This document shows, one piece after another, positions 31,979 to 39,748 of a stretch of 53,968 nt of DNA. The stretch spans positions 1 to 53,968 of the forward strand of contig JAZOUT010000119.1 of the NCBI GenBank assembly GCA_045658305.1, written 5' to 3'. The translations under genes were made by a program, and so were the position numbers. Numbering within the stretch: position 1 is the stretch's first letter; every line of letters begins with the position of its first letter. The notes under the pieces are model-generated. The model worked only from the letters and a program-made list of their open reading frames with translations. It was not told the origin of the DNA and ran no database searches. The DNA is from Aphodosoma sp045658305 (GTDB lineage: Bacteria; Bacteroidota; Bacteroidia; Bacteroidales; Paludibacteraceae).

Positions 31979-32773
31979 ATGAAAAAAGCTATTGTTATTG
32001 GTGCTACGTCGGGATTGGGACGTGAAATTGCGATGAATCTTGTGCGTGAGGGTTGGGCAGTTGGAATTGCTGGTAGAAGGGTAGAGTTGTTAGAGGAGTT
32101 GGCTAATGAAATGAATACTATAATTCGTTTGGTTTCGGTTGGTCCACTAAAAGAAGAGGACAATATGAGCGGTAGGGGTGAGGCAGTTTATGAACGAATT
32201 GATGTTACGACAGAGGATGCTGTGGAGGGGGTTGAGCGATTGGTAGAGAGGTTGGGAGGTATGGATTTGTTTGTGAATGTGGCAGGAGTGGGTTTTCAGA
32301 ATCCGACTCTCGACCCAAAGGTTGAAAAACATACGTTTGATGTGAATGGGTATGGTTTTATGCGTATGGTGGGTTGGGCATATAATTATTTTAAGAGAGA
32401 GGAGTGTGAGGGGCAGATTGCTATTGTGTCGTCGATTGCGGGCACTATGCCTTTGGGTACTGCTGCTGCTTATTCGGCTACGAAGCGGATGCAGTCGCAT
32501 TATTTGACGGCTTTGGCGCAGTTGGCAAGGATGGAGGGGGTAGGGATTAAGTTTACGGATATTCGTCCTGGTTTTGCGGCTACAGATATTTTGAATCCGA
32601 ATAAGCATTATCCAATGATGATGGAGAAGGAGTATGCTGGGAGATTGGCTACGAGAGCGATATTGAAGAAGAGGCGTGTAGCGGTGATAGATTGGAAGTT
32701 TGCGGTGTTGACTTTCTTTTGGACTTTGATACCGAGATGTGTGTGGGAGAGATTGACTTTTGTGAAGAATTGA
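31979..32773 (+). CDS. short-chain dehydrogenase/reductase
   Basis: 264 residues with a Rossmann fold: the nucleotide-binding GATSGLGREIA at residues 8-18, NVAGVGF near 100, the SSIAGT strand near 150 and the catalytic Tyr/Lys in AYSATK near 163. NAD(P)-dependent oxidoreductase; substrate unknown. It is a single-gene transcript with a repeat-rich leader that could provide a purine-rich ribosome-binding context. Confidence 0.9.
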   Translation: MKKAIVIGATSGLGREIAMNLVREGWAVGIAGRRVELLEELANEMNTIIRLVSVGPLKEEDNMSGRGEAVYERIDVTTEDAVEGVERLVERLGGMDLFVNVAGVGFQNPTLDPKVEKHTFDVNGYGFMRMVGWAYNYFKREECEGQIAIVSSIAGTMPLGTAAAYSATKRMQSHYLTALAQLARMEGVGIKFTDIRPGFAATDILNPNKHYPMMMEKEYAGRLATRAILKKRRVAVIDWKFAVLTFFWTLIPRCVWERLTFVKN

Positions 32774-32864
32774 TTTTGTAGGTTGGTGGAAATTATGTTT
32801 TATTTATGGAATTTCTTGGTAATATGGTTAAATGATGTTAAATAATGTTAAATGGGGGGGGTGA

Positions 32865-32895
32865 ATTGTAGTATGGAAATTTTGTTGTAACTTTG
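32865..32895 (+). promoter_or_regulatory. promoter of PspC gene and exporter operon
   Basis: ATTG at 32865-32868, 19 bases, TAACTTTG at 32888-32895. The leader is about 140 bases and contains a dispersed-repeat head (TTGCTTGCACCTTGCTTGAA, about 32948-32967). Confidence 0.7.
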
Positions 32896-33041
32896 CGGTG
32901 TGGTAATGATTTTGTGATTTTTGATATAGTGGTGGTGTGGCGGTTTTCTTGCTTGCACCTTGCTTGAAGGTATGGTTCACTATCTTGGAGGGTTAGGTAG
33001 AGAGAGGATATGAATTTTGTAGTTTTTTAATTAAAAATATT

Positions 33042-33248
33042 ATGGAAAAGAAATTGACTAAATCGAACAACAAGATGTTGTCGGGTGTGTTGGCTGGTAT
33101 CGCTGAGTATTGTGATTGTGACCCTACGGTGATTCGTGTTGTGTATTTGTTTTTGACAGTGTTTACTGCTTTTGCTGGTGTAATTTTGTATCTTTTGATG
33201 ATGCTTGTGATGCCAAATAAGGAGCAGGGAATAGGGAACGAGGAATAG
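33042..33248 (+). CDS. PspC-domain membrane protein
   Basis: 68 residues. The PspC domain (LTKSNNKMLSGVLAGIAEYCDCDPTVIRV) is followed by one hydrophobic hairpin or helix (about 36-58). The last nine residues (KEQGIGNEE) are encoded by a GGAGCAG-type heptamer array, so the C-terminus comes from repeat DNA. PspC-domain proteins take part in envelope stress responses; this small version is common in Bacteroidota. It sits upstream of the exporter operon. Confidence 0.88.
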   Translation: MEKKLTKSNNKMLSGVLAGIAEYCDCDPTVIRVVYLFLTVFTAFAGVILYLLMMLVMPNKEQGIGNEE

Positions 33249-33290
33249 GGAGCAAGGAGTAGGGAACAGGGAGTAGGGGATAAGGAGTAG
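33218..33290. repeat. GGAGTAG heptamer repeat overlapping the PspC gene end
   Basis: About ten units (GGAGCAG, GGAATAG, GGAACGA, GGAGTAG, GGGATAA). The first four lie inside the PspC reading frame and supply its last codons and stop. Confidence 0.85.
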
Positions 33291-33313
33291 ATTTAATAAT
33301 TTTTATTGATAAA

Positions 33314-33976
33314 ATGATTAGGTTAAGGAATATAAATAAGACATATTATTCGGCGAGTCCGTTGCATGTGTTGAAGGGGATTGATTTGGATATCTCTCAA
33401 GGCGATTTTGTGTCGATTATGGGTGCTTCGGGGTCGGGCAAATCTACGTTGCTTAATATTCTTGGGGTGTTGGATACTTACGATGAGGGCGAATATTGGT
33501 TGGATGGTAAGTTGATAAAAGATCTCTCTGAACGTGAGGCGGCGCATTTGCGCAATCGCACGATTGGTTTTGTTTTTCAGAGTTTTAATCTTTTGAATTT
33601 CAAAACCGCTTTGGAGAATGTTGCTTTGCCTCTTTATTATCAAGGAGTCCCTCGTAAACGTCGTAATGCTATTGCAATGGAATATCTTGACCGTGTGGGA
33701 TTAAAAGATTGGGCTGAGCATTTGCCTAATCAGCTTTCTGGTGGACAAAAACAGCGTGTAGCCATTGCTCGTGCGCTGATTGCTAAACCTCGTATTATTC
33801 TTGCCGATGAGCCAACTGGTGCGTTGGATTCTCGTACATCACAGGAGGTTATTGAGCTTTTGCGTGAAGTGTCGCATACTGAGGGGATTACTATGATTGT
33901 TGTTACCCATGCACAAGAAGTTGCTGAACAAACAGACCGAATTATTCGTATAAAAGACGGAGTTATTGATGTTTGA
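33314..33976 (+). CDS. ABC transporter ATP-binding protein, MacB/LolD type
   Basis: 220 residues with Walker A GASGSGKST near residue 37, signature LSGGQKQR near 142, Walker B with RIILADEPTGALD near 160, and the His switch in VVTHAQEVAEQ near 198. It powers the exporter formed with the two downstream permeases. The stop overlaps the first permease start by eight bases. Confidence 0.95.
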   Translation: MIRLRNINKTYYSASPLHVLKGIDLDISQGDFVSIMGASGSGKSTLLNILGVLDTYDEGEYWLDGKLIKDLSEREAAHLRNRTIGFVFQSFNLLNFKTALENVALPLYYQGVPRKRRNAIAMEYLDRVGLKDWAEHLPNQLSGGQKQRVAIARALIAKPRIILADEPTGALDSRTSQEVIELLREVSHTEGITMIVVTHAQEVAEQTDRIIRIKDGVIDV

Positions 33977-35219
33977 TATTTTTAATGAAATATTCGCCGC
34001 TCTCAAGCAGAATCGTATGCGTACGTTTCTCACAGGCTTTGCTATTGCATGGGGTATATTCATGCTTGTGGCTCTATTGGCTGTGGGCAATGGCTTCAGC
34101 AATGCTATGTTTGCCAATATGAATTATATGGCACAAAATACGATTTCTCTCTACTCTGGCTATACCTCTATGCCTTATCAGGGACTGAAGAAAGGTCGTC
34201 TGATTCGATTTTCTATGGCAGACTGCGAGTGGATGAGTAAGCATCTTAAAGGTTGTGTTGCAATATCGCCAATATTTAATCTTTGGAGTGGTTCTATTGC
34301 CTCTAATACTTTGCAACTCAATGCCAATATAACCGGTGTGAATGAGATATATAGCGATTTGCGAGTGATGGATATTCTACATGGGCGATTTATAAATCTT
34401 GTAGATATGCGTGAGCGGCGTAAAGTGGCTGTGATTGATGAGGCCTCGGCGAGCAAACTATTTGGTGATGCCGAGTCATCGATAGGTAAAATGGTGAAAC
34501 TTACTAATGGCATTACGTTTCAATTAATAGGTGTAGTTGAAGCTGGTTATGAGAATTCGCAACCATCGGTTTATATTCCACTCTCGACAGCCAATGTTAT
34601 TTATAATCCTTCGGGCTATGTTTCGGATGTGTCGTACATATTAGAAGGTGTTGAAACTGTAGCCGAAGCCGAAGCTTATGACGTACGCCTACGTGCACAA
34701 TTGGCAAACTATTTCCGATTCGATCCTGCCGATCGCAATGCCATCTGGATTGCCAATCGTATAGAAAATTACGAACAATCAAAGATGATATTTTCAGGTA
34801 TTAGTTTGTTTATTTGGATTATTGGTATTGGTACTTTGATTGCCGGTATCGTAGGTGTTAGCAATATTATGCTTATTGCTATTAAGGAGCGCACTCGTGA
34901 ATTTGGCATTCGTAAAGCCCTTGGGGCAACACCTAATAGTATTTTGCTTATGGTTGTTCTTGAATCTTTGATTATAACACTTTCGTTTGGCTATATTGGT
35001 ATGATGTTGGGCATTGGGTTATCTGAGATTTTATGTGTGATATTCCCTGCTACTACGTCGTCTGGTATGAATCCAACGTTCCTAATGAATCCAACTGTTG
35101 ACCTTCCAATAGTTTTTTCAGCAACTTTTGTCCTTGTTATTGCGGGAGTTTTAGCAGGTTATTTCCCTGCCCGACGAGCCGTCAAAATCAAACCAATCGA
35201 GGCGATGAACTATAAATAG
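33969..35219 (+). CDS. ABC transporter permease, MacB/FtsX type (first)
   Basis: 416 residues from the ATG at 33969; the in-frame TTG before it is less likely. One N-terminal helix (about 18-42) is followed by a large periplasmic domain (about 45-265) and three C-terminal helices. The FtsX signature GVSNIMLIAIKERTREFGIRKALGAT lies near residue 300. It probably pairs with the second permease rather than with itself. Confidence 0.92.
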   Translation: MFDIFNEIFAALKQNRMRTFLTGFAIAWGIFMLVALLAVGNGFSNAMFANMNYMAQNTISLYSGYTSMPYQGLKKGRLIRFSMADCEWMSKHLKGCVAISPIFNLWSGSIASNTLQLNANITGVNEIYSDLRVMDILHGRFINLVDMRERRKVAVIDEASASKLFGDAESSIGKMVKLTNGITFQLIGVVEAGYENSQPSVYIPLSTANVIYNPSGYVSDVSYILEGVETVAEAEAYDVRLRAQLANYFRFDPADRNAIWIANRIENYEQSKMIFSGISLFIWIIGIGTLIAGIVGVSNIMLIAIKERTREFGIRKALGATPNSILLMVVLESLIITLSFGYIGMMLGIGLSEILCVIFPATTSSGMNPTFLMNPTVDLPIVFSATFVLVIAGVLAGYFPARRAVKIKPIEAMNYK

Positions 35220-35251
35220 TACAAGAATTGTTTTAAATTTAAAATTGAAAC

Positions 35252-36499
35252 ATGTTTGACTTAGATAATTATCAAGAAATTTGGCATACTATCACGCGCA
35301 ACAAAACACGTAGCCTTCTCACCGCTTTGGGTGTCTTCTGGGGCATGTTTATGTTGATCGTTATGGTAGCTTTGGGCGATAGTATTCGTCGTGGGATTAT
35401 TGGTCAAATTGGTGGTGTTGCGCAAAATAGTTCTTTCTTTTGGACTTCTAATACCTCTATGCCATATAAAGGATTCAAAAAAGGTCGCTCATGGAATATT
35501 CATGAAGATGATTTGTTTGTTATCGAGCGTGAGTTCCCTGATTTGAAATATATTTCGCCAATCATGTGGGGTATAGATGGCAAAGTTACACGAGCCACTA
35601 AGTCAGGCGATTTTCGTATGATGGGCCATGATGCCAATTATTTTAGCATTTATCCAATGTATCTTTTACAGGGACGTTGGATTAATGATATTGACGTTCG
35701 CGATGCTCGCAAAGTGTGTGTCATTGGAGAGAAGGTTCTTAATGATCTCTACGCCCCTTATGAGAATCCTATAGGTTCTCTTATTAGAGCAGGTGGGTCG
35801 TATTATACTGTTATCGGAGTTGTTAAGCGACAAACCGATCAGGTCAATTTTTTTGGAAATATTGATGAAATGCTTCTTGTGCCATATACCACTGTTCAGC
35901 GAACTACTAATAGTGGAGATGTTATTAATTGTTTGGCTATTACGGCGCAAGATAATGTAGATATTACTATAATCGAACAGGCAGTGGCAGCACGAATCAA
36001 AGAACGCAATCTTGTTGATCCTGCCGACGAAGCAGCTATGTTTCTCATGAATCTTAAGAAGATATTCGACATGTTTAATATGTTGTTTCTTGGATTGAAT
36101 GTCTTAGTGTGGATTGTCGGCATAGGCACATTGATTTCTGGCGTCATAGGTGTCAGCAATATTATGCTTGTCACTGTTCGCGAGCGCACTCAAGAGATTG
36201 GCATTCGTCGCGCGTTAGGGGCTACACCATTCACTATTATTAAACAAATTATGAGTGAGAGCCTTGTGCTTACTTTTATAGCTGGTTTTGCAGGATTATT
36301 TCTTGCAGTTATCGTACTTGGTATAGTTGATGTTGTTATGTCAGCCCAGTCTAATCCTTTTATGGCGTCATTGCAATTATCTTTCTCTTTATCAATCATT
36401 GCGCTATTGATTATTATCTTTTCTGGTATGATAGCTGGTTATCTCCCATCTAAGCGTGCTCTCAGTATAAAAGCTGTCGAAGCTCTCCAAGATGAATAA
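35252..36499 (+). CDS. ABC transporter permease, MacB/FtsX type (second)
   Basis: 415 residues, the same layout as the first permease: N-terminal helix (TALGVFWGMFMLIVMVALG), periplasmic MacB domain, then GVSNIMLVTVRERTQEIGIRRALGAT and two further helices. The two permeases share N- and C-terminal motifs but differ in the periplasmic part, so they look like old duplicates forming a heterodimer. Confidence 0.92.
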   Translation: MFDLDNYQEIWHTITRNKTRSLLTALGVFWGMFMLIVMVALGDSIRRGIIGQIGGVAQNSSFFWTSNTSMPYKGFKKGRSWNIHEDDLFVIEREFPDLKYISPIMWGIDGKVTRATKSGDFRMMGHDANYFSIYPMYLLQGRWINDIDVRDARKVCVIGEKVLNDLYAPYENPIGSLIRAGGSYYTVIGVVKRQTDQVNFFGNIDEMLLVPYTTVQRTTNSGDVINCLAITAQDNVDITIIEQAVAARIKERNLVDPADEAAMFLMNLKKIFDMFNMLFLGLNVLVWIVGIGTLISGVIGVSNIMLVTVRERTQEIGIRRALGATPFTIIKQIMSESLVLTFIAGFAGLFLAVIVLGIVDVVMSAQSNPFMASLQLSFSLSIIALLIIIFSGMIAGYLPSKRALSIKAVEALQDE

Positions 36500-36536
36500 A
36501 AATTTAGAAAATGATTTTGTCTAAAAAAACTAAAAT

Positions 36537-37631
36537 ATGAAAAAAGTATTCCGTATTTTCCTATTTGTCCTATTAGGACTTATTGTGATTGGCACATTTG
36601 TCTATCTTTATCAGAAGTCTCGTCCTGAGGTGAAAGAGTATCAAATTATCACACCAACTGTACAATCACTCTCTAAAAAGACTGTAGCTACTGGTAAAAT
36701 TGAGCCTCGCAACGAGGTAGAAATCAAACCTCAAATATCAGGTATTATTAGTGAAATTTATAAAGAGGCAGGGGAGATGGTTCGTGAAGGTGATGTTATT
36801 GCTCTTATTAAGGTTATACCCGAAATGGGTACTCTCAATTCAGCCGAAAGTCGTGTAAATATTGCTAAAATTGATTTTGAACAAGCTAAGATTGATTATG
36901 ATCGAGCTGACAAACTTTTTGAAAAGAAAGTACTTTCTGCCGAGGAGTTCGAAAAAGAGCGAGTAACTTATAATAAGGCTAAAGAGGAGTATCAAAATGC
37001 AGTTGACAATCTCGAAATCATTCGTGATGGCATTGCTCGTAGTTCTGGTGGATATAGCAATACTCAAATACGTGCTACTATCACAGGTCTTATACTTGAT
37101 ATCCCAGTCAAAGTAGGTAATTCTGTGATACAGAGTAATAATTTCAACGATGGCACTACCATCTGCACCATTGCCGATATGTCTGATATGATATTCAAAG
37201 GCAAAATCGATGAGAGCGAGGTTGGTCGTATTCGCGAAGGATTGCCTATTGTGCTCACTATTGGTGCATTGCAAGATGTTAAGTTCGATGCAGTACTCGA
37301 ATATGTTTCGCCTAAAGGTGTCGAAGAGAGTGGGGCTGTGATGTTTGAAATCAAGGCTGCAGCTCAAATCCCCGATTCTGTCATGGTTCGTGCTGGCTAT
37401 AGTGCTAATGCCGAAATTATTCTTATGCAACGCAATAATGTTCTTGCTATTCCTGAGGGTGCAGTTGAGTTATCTGGCGACTCTGCTTTTGTCTATCAAC
37501 TCGATACTACTCAAATCAAGGAGCAACGCTTCAATCGCATCCCTGTCTCTATTGGTATGTCTGATGGTCTTAATATAGAAATCATCGATGGTCTCGAGCC
37601 TAATGCCCAACTCCGTGGCAATCTAAAATAA
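36537..37631 (+). CDS. periplasmic adaptor protein, MacA/HlyD type
   Basis: 364 residues. Inner-membrane anchor (about 5-24); barrel-sandwich hybrid halves (ATGKIEPRNEVEIKPQISG near 52 and NTQIRATITGLILDI near 175) flank an alpha-helical hairpin (about 100-165). A beta-barrel and membrane-proximal domain follow. It links the permeases to the TolC-like channel encoded next. Confidence 0.93.
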   Translation: MKKVFRIFLFVLLGLIVIGTFVYLYQKSRPEVKEYQIITPTVQSLSKKTVATGKIEPRNEVEIKPQISGIISEIYKEAGEMVREGDVIALIKVIPEMGTLNSAESRVNIAKIDFEQAKIDYDRADKLFEKKVLSAEEFEKERVTYNKAKEEYQNAVDNLEIIRDGIARSSGGYSNTQIRATITGLILDIPVKVGNSVIQSNNFNDGTTICTIADMSDMIFKGKIDESEVGRIREGLPIVLTIGALQDVKFDAVLEYVSPKGVEESGAVMFEIKAAAQIPDSVMVRAGYSANAEIILMQRNNVLAIPEGAVELSGDSAFVYQLDTTQIKEQRFNRIPVSIGMSDGLNIEIIDGLEPNAQLRGNLK

Positions 37632-37645
37632 TATAAGTCCTAATT

Positions 37646-38962
37646 ATGAAAAAAGCAATTATAATCTCTTTGTGCATTTTACATTGTACATTGTGTATTT
37701 CTCAATCTTGGACTCTCGACTCTTGTATCTCTTATGCCCAGCAACAGAGTTATTCTGTTATTCGGGCAAATATGGCAGTCAAGAATGCCGAAATTGCCGA
37801 GCGCAGTGCACGCCTTGCTATGACGCCATCTGTCAATGCTGGCATTGGCGAGAATCTCTCGTTTGGTCTGGTCGAAGGTGTGAACAATGTGCGCGAAAAT
37901 CGCACTCAGTCAACCACTTCTTTCAATGCTTCGGTCTCTATGCCTTTGTTTACAGGTTTGCGTGTTACCAATCAAATCAAACGCACAGGAGCAGAACTCC
38001 AAGCAGCTTTGGCCGAGGTCGAAACTGCAAAGGAGAATGTCGAGTTGAATGTTATAACTTATTATCTTCAGATGATGTATTTGGGAGAAATGCAATCGGT
38101 GCAGAAACAGCAGTTGGCATTGTCGGAACAGTTGTTGGAACGCACGCAAGTGTTAGTTGCAGAGGGACGGAAAAGCGAAAGCGAACTTTATGAGGTTGAG
38201 GCTCAAGTAGCGCAAAATAGACAAGCACTGACTGAAGCGGAAAATAATTATCGTCTTGCTATTGTGGACCTTTGTCAGTTGATAAATTATAAAGATATTG
38301 AGGGGTTTTATAATGCACAATGTGCAATGCATAATGCACAATTTGAGATGCAAAATATAGAAATTTTATTGCCTAATCCAGATGAAGTTTTTGCACATGC
38401 AGTGGCGAATCGTCCATCTATTGAGGCTCAACAGCGAAGAGTTGAGAGTGCAGAATTTGCCGTGAAAGAGACTAAGGCTGAGTATTATCCGCAGTTGTCG
38501 TTGAATGCTTCGTGGGGTACAGGTTATTATCATACGTTTAATGGTAATAATCCTGCTTTTGGTAATCAATTTGTGGATAATGGCAGCGAAGTGATAGGAC
38601 TTTCGTTGAATATTCCAATCTACAATCGTATGCAGGTGCGTCATGCAGTTAAGCGTCAGCAGATAGCATTGGAGGAGGCTAAACTGTCAGAATTAGAGAT
38701 AAAAGATCGTTTGTATAAAGATATACAGTCGGCGTATTATAATGCTATTGCAGCACAGAAAAAACATACTGCGACGCAAAAGAGTCGTGAGTCGGCTGCT
38801 AAAGCTCTTGAATTTGCAGCAAGTAAATATGAACTTGGACGTATTAGTACGTACGAATATAGCGAGGCTCAAACTCGTCTTTATCGAGCAGAAGCTGAAG
38901 AAATGCAAGCGAAGTATGAATACTTGCTTCGTTCTCGTATTTTGGATTTTTATAGTAAGTAA
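37646..38962 (+). CDS. TolC family outer-membrane efflux channel
   Basis: 438 residues with a signal peptide (MKKAIIISLCILHCTLCISQ) and two TolC-type repeats of alpha-helical hairpins and beta strands (for example LSLNIPIYNRMQVRHAVKR in the second half). It closes the exporter operon. Two parts are encoded by heptamer repeat DNA: the signal peptide core (37676-37703) and residues about 221-235 (NAQCAMHNAQFEMQN, 38308-38350). The latter lies in the loop between the two halves. A hairpin element and a terminator follow the stop. Confidence 0.93.
   Translation: MKKAIIISLCILHCTLCISQSWTLDSCISYAQQQSYSVIRANMAVKNAEIAERSARLAMTPSVNAGIGENLSFGLVEGVNNVRENRTQSTTSFNASVSMPLFTGLRVTNQIKRTGAELQAALAEVETAKENVELNVITYYLQMMYLGEMQSVQKQQLALSEQLLERTQVLVAEGRKSESELYEVEAQVAQNRQALTEAENNYRLAIVDLCQLINYKDIEGFYNAQCAMHNAQFEMQNIEILLPNPDEVFAHAVANRPSIEAQQRRVESAEFAVKETKAEYYPQLSLNASWGTGYYHTFNGNNPAFGNQFVDNGSEVIGLSLNIPIYNRMQVRHAVKRQQIALEEAKLSELEIKDRLYKDIQSAYYNAIAAQKKHTATQKSRESAAKALEFAASKYELGRISTYEYSEAQTRLYRAEAEEMQAKYEYLLRSRILDFYSK
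37676..37703. repeat. heptamer repeat encoding the TolC-like signal peptide core
   Basis: ATTTTAC-ATTGTAC-ATTGTGT-ATTTCTC, period 7, read as ILHCTLCIS. Confidence 0.6.
38308..38350. repeat. heptamer repeat inside the TolC-like gene
   Basis: AATGCAC-AATGTGC-AATGCAT-AATGCAC-AATTTGA in frame. It is the same family as the exbB-exbD spacer (8744-8776). Confidence 0.8.
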
Positions 38963-38988
38963 GTGATAAGTTTGAAATATTTGGTGAC

Positions 38989-39108
38989 GATGTGTCATAA
39001 TGCCCAAATTGCTGCGTTGTTCTCAATGTTAAGCTTCAGTTATGTACTTCAGTACACTCCTTTCTGCTTAAATTTCAACGCCTTGCACTTTAGGCATTCT
39101 GACACATC
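38989..39108. repeat. 120-bp hairpin element
   Basis: Ends GATGTGTCATAATGCC and GGCATTCTGACACATC pair at nearly every base. Inner arms TAAGC/GCTTA and GCGTTG/CAACGC continue the stem, and the apex is GTAC-TTCA-GTAC (39044-39055), within one base of the element's centre. It begins 26 bases after the tolC-like stop and resembles a MITE-like or palindromic mobile element. Confidence 0.75.
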
Positions 39109-39110
39109 TA

Positions 39111-39158
39111 AAAGAGGCTGAGCCAAAAATTTTATTTTGACACAGCCTCTTTTTTTTG
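39111..39158 (+). terminator. exporter operon terminator
   Basis: AAAGAGGCTG / CAGCCTCTTT, then TTTTTT. It abuts the 120-bp hairpin element. Confidence 0.82.
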
Positions 39159-39209
39159 ATGTAAGTAGAGATGTAGGTTTGCTTGCTTGTGGGTTGCTAT
39201 TGGGTATGG

Positions 39210-39277
39210 TTATAGTTTATTTATAGTTTATTTATAGTATATTTATACTATATTTATAGTATATTTATTATATGTTG
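39210..39277. repeat. 11-bp repeat array 3
   Basis: Six units (TATAGTTTATT, TATAGTATATT, TATACTATATT, TATTATATGTT), each 11 bp, preceded by GGTTTGCTTGCTTGTGGGTT. It lies upstream of the giant gene. Confidence 0.85.
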
Positions 39278-39575
39278 TGGTATTGGAGATGGTATTGTAA
39301 TAAAGGGTTTCAATATAATTGGATAGGAATTGAGTTTTTGGGTGAGGATTGTTTGTGTAGATGTAAAATGGTATTAAGAAAAATGAGAAAAAAATGTTGA
39401 AAAATGATAGTGTTTTGTTTGAAGAATAGGCTTTTTTGTGTCTTTTTAATGGTGGTGCTTTTCTCTATTTTGAAATATTATTTAATAGAGATTAGAAAAG
39501 TTGACGAGTGTAAGTGTTTGTTAGTTAGATGATTGTGTGTTGTTTTTTGTTTGAGAATGATTGTCTGTTGTTTTG

Positions 39576-39606
39576 TTTGTATTTATATATTTTTTTTGTA
39601 ACTTTA
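39576..39606 (+). promoter_or_regulatory. promoter of the giant surface protein
   Basis: TTTG at 39576-39579, 19 bases, TAACTTTA at 39599-39606 (last base differs from consensus). The leader is about 137 bases. Confidence 0.6.
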
Positions 39607-39652
39607 CATTGTGAAAAATTGTTTTGTTTTTAACTGTAAATAAATTATTATT

Positions 39653-39700
39653 ATGGGAATAAGAAATCACTTTCAAAAACGGAATAATAATCCTCCATAG
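39653..39700 (+). CDS. possible 15-codon leader peptide
   Basis: ATG at 39653, product MGIRNHFQKRNNNPP, stop TAG. It lies in the leader of the giant gene, 48 bases before its start. It is short, so chance is a real alternative; the Pro-Pro before the stop could slow ribosomes, which is speculation. Confidence 0.3.
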   Translation: MGIRNHFQKRNNNPP

Positions 39701-39748
39701 GGATGTTTTAGTTTATAAATAACACGATTATTAACTATTTAATTAGCT

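Larger units (their letters stand above)
38963..39748. other. intergenic region between exporter operon and giant gene
   Basis: 786 bases: hairpin element (38989-39108), terminator (39111-39158), dispersed-repeat head and 11-bp array 3 (39178-39277), about 300 bases of AT-rich sequence with nothing recognisable, the promoter of the giant gene and a 15-codon leader ORF. Confidence 0.7.
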
